This document shows positions 1 through 6,662 of a stretch of DNA of 9,092 nucleotides, in pieces; position 1 is the stretch's first letter; the number at the start of each line of letters is the position of its first letter. Origin of the DNA: Calditrichia bacterium. Its GTDB lineage: Bacteria > Calditrichota > Calditrichia > Calditrichales > Calditrichaceae. The stretch covers positions 1-9,092 of the forward strand of contig JALWEA010000417.1 of NCBI GenBank assembly GCA_027039465.1, in the 5' to 3' direction. A program made the position numbers and the translations under genes. Below the pieces are notes generated by a model. That model did not search any database, had not been told where the DNA came from, and worked only from the letters and a program-made list of their open reading frames with translations.

Positions 1-69
1 AAATACGCATTAAAATTCTATAAAAAATTTTCCTAACTTTTTAACGGCAAAAACATCAATATAGTAAAA

Positions 70-96
70 CCTTTGTTTTAATTATCAAACAAAAGG
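70..96 (+). promoter_or_regulatory. Leader hairpin overlapping the SD of the methyltransferase gene
   Basis: The arms at 70-78 and 87-96 can pair over nine base pairs with a single bulged A at 94 and an 8-nt AT-rich loop (79-86). The 3' arm includes AAGG of the AAGGA Shine-Dalgarno sequence (93-97) that serves the ATG at 103. Folding would therefore partly hide the ribosome-binding site, as in a thermosensor-like or translational control element. The stem is mostly A-T, so it would be weak, and AT-rich leaders form such pairings by chance. No convincing -35/-10 pair was found in 1-69; TATAGT at 60-65 is the best -10 candidate but lacks a good -35. Confidence 0.25.
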
Positions 97-102
97 AAAA
101 AT

Positions 103-642
103 ATGAAACGCTCAAGCACGGTTTTAAGGATTGTTATCTGGTTCCTGTTTTTATTCGGCGGCGCTATCGGCGGCATTTTTTGGGATTTAAGCTGCTGCTC
201 AGCTTTATTCCGTAATTTGTACTTTCATCTCATTACATTTTTCATCGGCCTTTGGCTCATGCGGTTGGTCATGAACGCCAGCCGAAACACGGGACGCTAT
301 TTAGCCCGTTTCGGGAAAAAGGGCGATATTCCCAAATTCGAGACCAACCGATTGGTAACCACGGGTTATTACGCCTGCATGCGCCATCCCATGCATTTCG
401 GTTTACTCTTTTTTCCGCTAGCTTGGGCGCTAATAGTTGGTTCGGTAACCTTTATTTTCATAATCGCACCTTTGGAAATGCTCCTTATGATTTTAATGAT
501 CAAATGGTTTGAGGAAAAAGAAGCTTTACAAAAATTCGGAACCCAATATTTGGCATACAAAAAGCAAACGCCTTTCTTTTCTCTAAAAAAAGAATGTTTG
601 AAACAATTGTTTTCCAAACACGGATTCGATTCAAATCATTAA
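103..642 (+). CDS. Membrane methyltransferase, isoprenylcysteine/phospholipid methyltransferase family
   Basis: A 179-residue integral membrane protein. Hydrophobic segments lie at about residues 8-30, 38-58 and 97-133, the last long enough for two passes. The family signature is visible: R94-H95-P96 followed by M-H-F-G, then W135-F-E137-E138, then an FG..YL.Y....P motif near the C-terminus. In this fold (ICMT, PEMT, NnrU-like proteins) these residues form the S-adenosylmethionine pocket. Homologues methylate lipid or prenyl substrates at the cytoplasmic membrane; the actual substrate cannot be told from the sequence. The ATG at 103 is supported by AAGGA at 93-97. The next gene starts 30 bp after the stop on the same strand, so the two are probably co-transcribed. 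NnrU or a generic DUF-class methyltransferase are alternatives within the same fold. Confidence 0.75.
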   Translation: MKRSSTVLRIVIWFLFLFGGAIGGIFWDLSCCSALFRNLYFHLITFFIGLWLMRLVMNASRNTGRYLARFGKKGDIPKFETNRLVTTGYYACMRHPMHFGLLFFPLAWALIVGSVTFIFIIAPLEMLLMILMIKWFEEKEALQKFGTQYLAYKKQTPFFSLKKECLKQLFSKHGFDSNH

Positions 643-672
643 AAATAAATTCCGACTTGAAAGGAGTTCGTC

Positions 673-1221
673 ATGAATATCGAAGCATGGAAACGTCAAA
701 TTGAACGCGAAAGAAAGCAAAAAGACCAATTTTTCAAAGAACACTGGCAATCTCCCATTCCTGAAAAAGATCGTAAACGTTTTAAAGGACTCGATTATTT
801 TCCGCCGGACCCAAAATATCGTTTTGAACTGGAGCTGCATGAGCATGAAAAAAAGAAAATCGTGCAGATAGAAGATACGGGCGGAAACCTGCGCAATATG
901 TTTCGATGGGGCGAATTTCGTTTCACTATTGACGGCGTGCCCTGCACGTTACAAGTTTACAAAAGCGATGCCCACGAACCGGTGCTTTTTCTGCCGTTTA
1001 AAGATGCCACCAGCGGCAAGGAAACTTACGGCGCCGGACGTTATATTGATCTGCATGATCCGGAAGACCGCACTGCGGACGGCAAATGGATTTTGGATTT
1101 CAATAAAGCTTACAATCCGTGGTGCGCCTTTAGTTGGGATTATGTTTGCCCTTACGTGCCGCCGGAGAATTGGTTAAAAGTACCGATTTTAGCCGGTGAA
1201 AAGGCTTACAAATTGGATTGA
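673..1221 (+). CDS. DUF1684 domain-containing protein
   Basis: A 182-residue soluble protein with no signal peptide or membrane segment. It matches my recollection of the DUF1684 family over nearly its full length. The N-terminal part has W-x3-I-x3-R-x3-KD-x-FF, then a short SPI motif, F-KGL-YFPPD and YRF. The middle has the hallmark T113-S-G-K-E-T-Y-G-A-G-R-Y-ID. The C-terminal part has LDFNKAYNPWCAF, then a CP-x-VPPENWL-x-VPI-x-AGEK block. Two cysteines sit in the C-terminal block. The biochemical function of the family is not known to me, so none is assigned. The start is well supported by AAGGAG at 661-666, six bases before ATG. It lies 30 bp downstream of the methyltransferase gene and the transcript probably ends at the hairpin at 1246-1276. 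Confidence 0.85.
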   Translation: MNIEAWKRQIERERKQKDQFFKEHWQSPIPEKDRKRFKGLDYFPPDPKYRFELELHEHEKKKIVQIEDTGGNLRNMFRWGEFRFTIDGVPCTLQVYKSDAHEPVLFLPFKDATSGKETYGAGRYIDLHDPEDRTADGKWILDFNKAYNPWCAFSWDYVCPYVPPENWLKVPILAGEKAYKLD

Positions 1222-1245
1222 TCTAATCTTCAAAGTTAAAACTAA

Positions 1246-1276
1246 AAACGGGGATTGCGGTCAGCAGTCCCCGTTT
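1246..1276. terminator. Bidirectional Rho-independent terminator between convergent genes
   Basis: A 13-bp stem (1246-1258 with 1264-1276) contains one U-G wobble (1255/1267), a GGGG/CCCC core and a 5-nt loop (GGTCA, 1259-1263). It lies between the stop of the DUF1684 gene (1221) and the stop of the WbpA-type dehydrogenase (1302), so it can end both convergent transcripts. The T-rich tail is much better on the minus strand (TTTTTAGTTTTAA) than on the plus strand (only TTT), so it should be strongest for the polysaccharide operon. Confidence 0.85.
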
Positions 1277-1301
1277 GGATAGCCAAAAATTCAAATGATA
1301 T

Positions 1302-2615
1302 TTAAGCTTTAACGATCTTATCCCGATTTTCCAAAACGTTCTTGGTCGCATTACGCGTATCAACCACAATTTTGGAATGTTTGACAATGAACTCCCAATC
1401 ATAAGAAGAATGATCGGTTGAGACCAAAACGCAATCGTATTTCTGTAAATTTTCCGGTGTCAGTTCAACGCTTTCTTTGGGGCCAACATGGTACATGCGC
1501 ATTTTCGGTAGAACCGGAATAAACGGATCGTTGTAATCCACTTCGGCACCCTTTTCTTCCAACAATTCCATCAATTTAAACGAAGGTGATTCACGAGGAT
1601 CGTCCACATCCTTTTTGTAGGCCGCCCCCAAAACAAGCACTTTAGAGCCTTTAATACTTTTTTGATGCTCATTCAATGCATCGCCAACCCGATTAACAAC
1701 ATAGAAAGGCATAAACGTATTCACTTCACCGGCCAATTCGATAAAGCGGGTATTCATTTCGTACTCACGCGCTTTCCAGGTCAAATAGAATGGGTCGATG
1801 GGAATACAATGGCCGCCCAATCCTGGTCCTGGATAAAAAGGCATAAACCCGAACGGTTTGGTGGAAGCCGCTTCAATCACTTCCCAAACATCAATACCCA
1901 TGCGATCCAAGATCATTTTCATTTCGTTAACCAATGCGATATTCACGCTGCGGAAAATGTTTTCCAATAATTTGGTCGCCTCGGCGGCCTGTGTGCTGGA
2001 AACGGGAACGGTTTTCACAATCACCTGATCGTAAAGCGTGGTTACCAATTCCCTGGCATATTCATTATTGGCGCCAACCACTTTCGGAATGGTTCGTGTA
2101 TTGAATTTGGGATTGGCCGGGTCTTCACGTTCAGGCGAAAAAGCCACCCAAAAATCACGATCACCTTTTAATCCGGATTTTTCCAAAATGGGTTTTAAAA
2201 CTTCTTCGGTTGTCCCAGGAAATGTCGAACTTTCCAATACAATCAGTTGCCCCTTGCGAATGTGTTTGGATAAGGCTTCACCCGTTCCCGTAATGTACGA
2301 AAGATCCGGTTCGCGATGTTTGGTTAACGGCGTGGGCACGCAAATCAAAATGGCATCCACTTCAGGAATACGTGCAAAATCGGTTGTCGCTTCGAACAAA
2401 CCGCTTTCACGCACTTTCTTTACACGAGACTCGTCAATATGTTTAATGTAAGACTTACCCGCATTTAATTTTTCAACTTTTTGCGGATCGATATCAAAAC
2501 CGATCGTACGAAATCCTTTTTCCACGAATTCCATGAGCAACGGCAGGCCCACATATCCCAGGCCCACAACGCCGATATTTGCTTCCTTGTTTTTTATTTT
2601 TTCTACTAAGTCCAT
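1302..2615 (-). CDS. wbpA: UDP-N-acetyl-D-glucosamine 6-dehydrogenase (WbpA type)
   Basis: A 437-residue NAD-dependent nucleotide-sugar dehydrogenase. It is predicted to oxidise C6 of UDP-GlcNAc in two steps to UDP-GlcNAc-uronate, a precursor for O-antigen or capsule sugars. The N-terminal Rossmann domain has G18-x-G-x-x-G23 with acidic D41 at the end of the second strand. Further family landmarks are VPTPL (93-97), ESSTFPGTT (129-136), SPERED (160-165) and the K215-LLEN helix. The catalytic cysteine is C270 in the GGHCIPIDPFYL block, followed by a C-terminal UDP-binding domain with YKKDVDDPRESP. From memory, length and block pattern match Pseudomonas WbpA better than WecC or VipA-type enzymes. 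The ATG at 2615 has AGGGAGA at 2623-2629. It lies 66 bp behind the UDP-glucose dehydrogenase and is the last gene before the terminator. Confidence 0.85.
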   Translation of the reverse strand: MDLVEKIKNKEANIGVVGLGYVGLPLLMEFVEKGFRTIGFDIDPQKVEKLNAGKSYIKHIDESRVKKVRESGLFEATTDFARIPEVDAILICVPTPLTKHREPDLSYITGTGEALSKHIRKGQLIVLESSTFPGTTEEVLKPILEKSGLKGDRDFWVAFSPEREDPANPKFNTRTIPKVVGANNEYARELVTTLYDQVIVKTVPVSSTQAAEATKLLENIFRSVNIALVNEMKMILDRMGIDVWEVIEAASTKPFGFMPFYPGPGLGGHCIPIDPFYLTWKAREYEMNTRFIELAGEVNTFMPFYVVNRVGDALNEHQKSIKGSKVLVLGAAYKKDVDDPRESPSFKLMELLEEKGAEVDYNDPFIPVLPKMRMYHVGPKESVELTPENLQKYDCVLVSTDHSSYDWEFIVKHSKIVVDTRNATKNVLENRDKIVKA

Positions 2616-2681
2616 ACCAAATTCTCCCTGTTAAGGTTAGTAGTCATTCTATTTACAGACGTTCATTGACTGTATTCCACA

Positions 2682-4022
2682 TTATTGTTGTTCTTTAAAT
2701 TTTGTTGAAGGCGGACGCCCGATCGGGAAGTAATCGATTCCCAACTTGGCCATGCGTTTGGGATCGTACAAATTCCGGCCGTCAAAAATCACCGGTTTAT
2801 GCAACATTTCCTTGATCAAATAAAAATCGGGTTCACGAAATTCATTCCATTCGGTCATAATAATTAACCCGTCCGATCCTTCAAGGGCGTCGTAGCGTTT
2901 TTTGAACAAAGTCACCCCTTTATTCAAAATGTCTTCAAAACGCCACTCCGCTTCTTTCAAAGCTTCGGGATCATGGGCCTGAACATTAGCGCCTTCTTTA
3001 ACCAAACCGCGGATTAAAGGAATGGCCGGTGCTTCGCGCATATCATCCGTATTCGGTTTAAACGCCAACCCCCAAACGGTAAACGTTTTGCCTTTAAGAT
3101 CATTATTATAATACGTTTTGATTTTATCCAGCATTATGGTTTTTTGCCGTTCATTAACTTCTTCAACGGCCTGTAAAATTTTCAGATCAAGACCGTATTG
3201 TTTGGCCGTGCGAATAATGGCCTTTACATCTTTCGGGAAGCACGAACCGCCGTAGCCCGTTCCGGGAAAAATAAAATACGGCCCGATTCTCCGGTCGGCC
3301 CCGATACCGCGACGCACCATATCCACATCGGCGCCGACTTTCTCGCACAGATTGGCAATTTCATTAATGAAAGAAATTTTAGTGGCTAACATGGAATTGG
3401 CCGCATACTTAGTCAATTCCGCACTGCGAATATCCATGATAATGATTGGCTTACCGGTGCGTACAAAAGGCAGGTACAAATTGCGCATGGTATCGGCCAC
3501 ATCTTCCCGATCCGTACCGATAACCACACGGTCCGGCTTCATGAAATCTTCAATGGCAGCGCCTTCTTTTAAAAATTCCGGATTGGAGACAACCGCAAAA
3601 TCGTGATTTGTGTATTTTTTGACTTCCTCTTTTACCCGATCCGCCGTTCCGACCGGGACGGTGCTTTTATTAACGATGATTTTAAAACCGTTCATGTAAG
3701 TACCGATATCCTTGGCAACGGCTAACACATGCTTTAAGTCGGCCGACCCGTCTTCCTGCGGCGGCGTTCCCACGGCAATAAAAATAATATTGGATTTTTC
3801 AACTGCGGTTTTAATATCCGTTGTAAACTGTAAACGATCCTGCTCCACATTGCGACGCACCATTTCTTCCAAACCTGGCTCGTAGATGGGAATTTGTCCG
3901 GCGTTTAACTTCTCAATTTTATCTTGGTCATTATCCACGCAAATAACATCATTACCGGCATCGGCAAAACAGGTACCGGCAACCAAGCCGACATAGCCTG
4001 TTCCAACCACTGCTATTCTCAT
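2682..4022 (-). CDS. ugd: UDP-glucose 6-dehydrogenase
   Basis: A 446-residue cytosolic enzyme that should convert UDP-glucose and 2 NAD+ to UDP-glucuronate. It starts directly with the Rossmann loop G7-T-G-Y-V-G12 and has D30 to bind the NAD ribose. It then shows YEPG (47-50), STVPVGT (120-126), NPEFLKEG (147-154, including E149), K205/N209 in the KYAANSML helix, and catalytic C261 in YGGSCFPKDV. The C-terminal domain carries WGLAFKPNTDDMREAP, FDGRNLYDP and a final GRP motif. This is the TuaD/RkpK/BceC-like class rather than the shorter E. coli Ugd class. The ATG at 4022 has a strong AAGGAG at 4031-4036. It lies 121 bp behind the BY-kinase gene. BY-kinases are known to phosphorylate such enzymes in E. 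coli and Bacillus, so it is a plausible kinase substrate. Confidence 0.93.
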   Translation of the reverse strand: MRIAVVGTGYVGLVAGTCFADAGNDVICVDNDQDKIEKLNAGQIPIYEPGLEEMVRRNVEQDRLQFTTDIKTAVEKSNIIFIAVGTPPQEDGSADLKHVLAVAKDIGTYMNGFKIIVNKSTVPVGTADRVKEEVKKYTNHDFAVVSNPEFLKEGAAIEDFMKPDRVVIGTDREDVADTMRNLYLPFVRTGKPIIIMDIRSAELTKYAANSMLATKISFINEIANLCEKVGADVDMVRRGIGADRRIGPYFIFPGTGYGGSCFPKDVKAIIRTAKQYGLDLKILQAVEEVNERQKTIMLDKIKTYYNNDLKGKTFTVWGLAFKPNTDDMREAPAIPLIRGLVKEGANVQAHDPEALKEAEWRFEDILNKGVTLFKKRYDALEGSDGLIIMTEWNEFREPDFYLIKEMLHKPVIFDGRNLYDPKRMAKLGIDYFPIGRPPSTKFKEQQ

Positions 4023-4104
4023 AGTCCATTCTCCTTATTAAGTTGCATTTCCATGTTCCCCGTTATCGGGAAATTTTTAACAATAATTAGTTAGAAATAT
4101 TGAT

Positions 4105-4133
4105 ATTCTTATTTGATCTTAAATCTTTCCCAA
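4105..4133 (-). promoter_or_regulatory. Weak candidate promoter for ugd-wbpA
   Basis: On the minus strand, TTGGGA (4133-4128) and AAGAAT (4110-4105) are separated by 17 bp; each matches the sigma-70 consensus at 4 of 6 positions. It lies in the 121-bp gap between the kinase stop and the ugd start. No clear minus-strand terminator follows the kinase gene, so read-through from the kinase promoter is equally likely. AT-rich DNA gives such matches by chance. Confidence 0.22.
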
Positions 4134-4143
4134 ACAGACCGAT

Positions 4144-6414
4144 CTAAAAAAATCGGCGGGATTTTTTCTTTTTCGAAGGCCCGTAATAATGATGATAATA
4201 ATAATAGTAATACGAACCGTAAATCCCTTGAACGTCAAATCCGTTTAGAACCGTACCTAAAAGCCGTGCCGAAACCGATGAAAGCATCATGGTTGCGCGT
4301 TTAATGGCATCCTTCTCCGTTTGCCCGGCATAAACGACTAACAACGTGCCGTCCACAATGGTGCTTAAAATAGACGCGTCGGTTACGGCAATAACCGGTG
4401 GACTGTCAATAATTACAATATCATAATCTTCCTGCAATTGTTTCAGAAGATTCTTCATTTTCTGGGTGGCTAATAATTCGGAAGGATTAGGCGGCAGCAC
4501 ACCGCTGGTAATAATCTTCAAATTTTCGATAAACGTTTCATGGACAAGTTCATCATATTGCAATGAACCTGCAAGATAATTGGTTAAGCCCTTGTCTTTA
4601 TCCATACCGAATACCGAATGAATGAGGGGCCGACGCAAATCGGCATCGATTAAAACAACCGAATTCCCGGCTTGAGCCATGGCAATCGCCAGATTGGCGG
4701 CCGTAGTGGATTTCCCTTCCTTTGGCCCGGCGCTGGTTACCAAAATGGTGCGCAATTCTTTTTCAACTTTACTGAATTGTAAATTTGTACGCAGCGTCCG
4801 GTAGGCCTCGGACACCGGTGATTTGGGATCGATATGGGTAATTAGACGGGCTTCTACCCGATTCCCTTCGTTGAGTTTTTTCTTTGCTTTTTCCAATTTT
4901 TCAATTTCAATCTTTGGAATAGTGGCCAAGACATTCAAACCGATACGCTCTACATCTTCAGGTTTGCGTACGGAACGATCGAGATATTCAATCATAAATG
5001 TTATTCCGATGCCCAAACCAAGGCCCAATAAAACGCCTAACATGATATTCATTTTCTTGTTGGGCTTAACCGGTTTTAAAGGTTTGATCGCCTTGTCAAT
5101 AATACGCACGTTCCGGGCCTGTGCCGATTCCTGAATTTTAGCCTCTTCCAACTTTTGCGTTAACATAATGTAGGTCTGCTCGTCAACTTGTTTTCTGCGT
5201 TGTAACCGGGCTAATTGCAAGACTTTATCCGGCAGTTGTTCCATGCGCCTGTTGTATTTGTCCAATACATTTTGCAAAGCATCAATTTTAGCTTTGGCCG
5301 CTTCAACTTCTCCTGATAAGGTAATGGTTTTCGCCACCAAATCTTCCGATATTTTCAACGGATCCGATACCATTCCCGATGCAACTAATTTTTTTGCTTC
5401 CTTATTAAGCTGATCGCGCAGCGCCTTAATTTTTTCATCATATTGCTTAAGTTGATCGTCAAAATAAATGGTTTGACCCTCTTGTACGCTAGCCTTAATG
5501 GCCGACAAATAGATCACTTTTTGGGCTTCGGCATCGGCTAACTGTTGTTGTAAAGCTTGGATGTACGGTGTGGAAGTTTCGGTTAAATTTGCGCCTAGGG
5601 CTTTTTTCCGTTCTTCCAAAAGTTTATTGGCATTGTCCAATAATTGTTGTTTGGTTTGCAGTTCAATGCGGGCCTCTTCCAGCATGGATTCGGCTTGCGA
5701 TAACTGCTGTACTAATTGCGTCGTTTCTGCATCCAAACTGGCAATTTTTTCGGTCTGTTGGAAATTGCGCAAGCGTTCTTCGGATTCTTTTAATTCTTTG
5801 GCTTTAATGCGTAAGCGTTCTTCGATGAACTTACGCATTTCCGTTACTTCCAGACGATTGGTTTCGGCATTTTGCTTGGCAAATTCTCTTGCAATCGTAT
5901 TGGCAATATAAGCCGCCTCAAAAGGCGATCCCGCTTGATATTTTAGAGTCAAAATATCCGTATCGCGCTTGGGCTCCACATCCATGCTCTGCATCACGAT
6001 TTCCACACGATCATTAAACGTCAATTCGGTGCCGTCATCCAAAGGATGGAAAAAGCTGATGGAATCGCGCACATCCGAATTTTCCAATTCATGCACCACT
6101 CGTTCGGCAATATTACGACTTTTTAAAATTTCCATCTGATTCGTAAGCATATTTGCCTGATTACCGAAAGAAGTTAGATTAAATAAACTTTGCTCAACCG
6201 AATTATTTGTCTCGATAAGTAAAGTAGTTGTTGCTTCATAAGTTGGCGGGGTTTTGAATGTGTAAATTAATGTGGCAATGAAGACCGCAATGAATGAAAA
6301 AGTAATGATCCAGCGTCCCCGATACAAAATACGAAGGTAATCAGAAAATTGTAAAGGTTGTTCCTGATCTTCGAATTCACTCGTATCCATCATATTCGGA
6401 ACTTTGGCTTCCAC
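4144..6414 (-). CDS. wzc: Polysaccharide co-polymerase / BY-type tyrosine autokinase (Wzc-like fusion)
   Basis: A 756-residue inner-membrane protein that joins a Wzz chain-length domain to a cytoplasmic tyrosine kinase. In order: Wzz-type N-terminus with TM1 at about 35-53; a large periplasmic part with coiled coil at about 195-275 and 320-390; a GNVR-like segment ending near 440; a proline-rich PLKPVKP (445-451); TM2 at about 456-475; and the kinase domain at about 530-730. The kinase has the oligomerisation motif E536-x2-R539-x2-R542, Walker A with K568, Walker A' with D590/D592 and Walker B ending at D670. The tail carries nine tyrosines (732, 735-740, 743, 744) followed by a basic KKKKSRR stretch. 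Autophosphorylation of this cluster controls oligomer state and polymer export in homologues. The start is GTG, supported by GGAGG six bases upstream; ATG codons 8 and 9 lie too far from it. All catalytic motifs are intact. Confidence 0.93.
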   Translation of the reverse strand: MEAKVPNMMDTSEFEDQEQPLQFSDYLRILYRGRWIITFSFIAVFIATLIYTFKTPPTYEATTTLLIETNNSVEQSLFNLTSFGNQANMLTNQMEILKSRNIAERVVHELENSDVRDSISFFHPLDDGTELTFNDRVEIVMQSMDVEPKRDTDILTLKYQAGSPFEAAYIANTIAREFAKQNAETNRLEVTEMRKFIEERLRIKAKELKESEERLRNFQQTEKIASLDAETTQLVQQLSQAESMLEEARIELQTKQQLLDNANKLLEERKKALGANLTETSTPYIQALQQQLADAEAQKVIYLSAIKASVQEGQTIYFDDQLKQYDEKIKALRDQLNKEAKKLVASGMVSDPLKISEDLVAKTITLSGEVEAAKAKIDALQNVLDKYNRRMEQLPDKVLQLARLQRRKQVDEQTYIMLTQKLEEAKIQESAQARNVRIIDKAIKPLKPVKPNKKMNIMLGVLLGLGLGIGITFMIEYLDRSVRKPEDVERIGLNVLATIPKIEIEKLEKAKKKLNEGNRVEARLITHIDPKSPVSEAYRTLRTNLQFSKVEKELRTILVTSAGPKEGKSTTAANLAIAMAQAGNSVVLIDADLRRPLIHSVFGMDKDKGLTNYLAGSLQYDELVHETFIENLKIITSGVLPPNPSELLATQKMKNLLKQLQEDYDIVIIDSPPVIAVTDASILSTIVDGTLLVVYAGQTEKDAIKRATMMLSSVSARLLGTVLNGFDVQGIYGSYYYYYYHHYYGPSKKKKSRRFF

Positions 6415-6425
6415 TCGCTTCCTCC
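6412..6425 (-). promoter_or_regulatory. SD sequence that fixes a GTG start for the BY-kinase
   Basis: On the minus strand, GGAGG (6425-6421) is followed by six bases and then GTG (6414-6412). The nearest in-frame ATG (codon 8) would be 27 bases from this SD and has no SD of its own. The GTG start is therefore preferred; it gives a modestly lower initiation rate than ATG would. Confidence 0.75.
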
Positions 6426-6474
6426 GAGATTCCCTTAATTGTTATTCGCATTTGATTGTTTTGAATATAAAGAC

Positions 6475-6500
6475 AAAAACCGGGAAAATACATCTCCCGA
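6475..6500 (-). terminator. Terminator-like hairpin in the leader of the BY-kinase gene (possible attenuator)
   Basis: On the minus strand, 6500-6493 pairs with 6487-6480 to give an 8-bp stem (two U-G wobbles, GGG/CCC core) with a 5-nt loop. Five Ts follow directly (6479-6475), then GTCTTT. This is the layout of an intrinsic terminator. It lies immediately downstream of the predicted promoter at 6510-6538 and 60 bp before the kinase start. It could be an attenuator in the kinase leader, or simply the end of the upstream ftsK-lolA-phosphatase transcript. The stem is short, so strength is uncertain. Confidence 0.45.
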
Positions 6501-6509
6501 TCCTTAAAA

Positions 6510-6538
6510 AATATCTGCCTATTAAATTTCTTTGTCAA
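6510..6538 (-). promoter_or_regulatory. Predicted sigma-70 promoter for the BY-kinase operon
   Basis: On the minus strand there is a perfect TTGACA -35 (6538-6533), a 17-bp spacer, and GATATT as -10 (6515-6510; 4 of 6 matches, with the key A at position 2 and T at position 6). The start of transcription would fall near 6503, giving a leader of about 90 nt before the GTG at 6414. It sits in the 248-bp gap, the longest non-coding stretch in the window. Confidence 0.55.
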
Positions 6539-6616
6539 TGGAATTCAAAAGATCCATTTACTCTAATTCATTTTCGTAAAAAACAATTGCGCAATATACA
6601 TCAGAATTACTTAAAT

Positions 6617-6648
6617 AAAAATTGATGATTGGCACAAATTAATCAATT
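6617..6648 (-). terminator. Weak AT-rich terminator candidate after the PHP phosphatase gene
   Basis: On the minus strand AATTGAT (6648-6642) pairs with ATCAATT (6626-6620) across a 15-nt loop, and TTTATTT follows. It starts 15 bp past the stop of the phosphatase gene, which is where a terminator would be expected. The stem has a single G-C pair, so termination would be poor. Confidence 0.25.
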
Positions 6649-6662
6649 ATTCTTATCGGGAA

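Noticed and set aside
2038..2451. 137-codon open frame on the plus strand
   Set aside because: It is antisense to the well-supported WbpA-type dehydrogenase and its translation shows no family features. The same holds for the plus-strand frames at 1662-1970, 3352-3606, 4823-5134 and 5561-5911.
4056..4080. Hairpin with TTTTT between the kinase and ugd genes
   Set aside because: The T-tract lies on the plus strand, where no gene is transcribed. On the minus strand no T-tract follows, and the stem needs a bulge, so it is not a terminator of the kinase transcript.
6404..6625. 73-codon plus-strand frame in the 248-bp gap
   Set aside because: It starts with TTG without an SD, has no recognisable protein features, and overlaps the predicted minus-strand promoter and leader.
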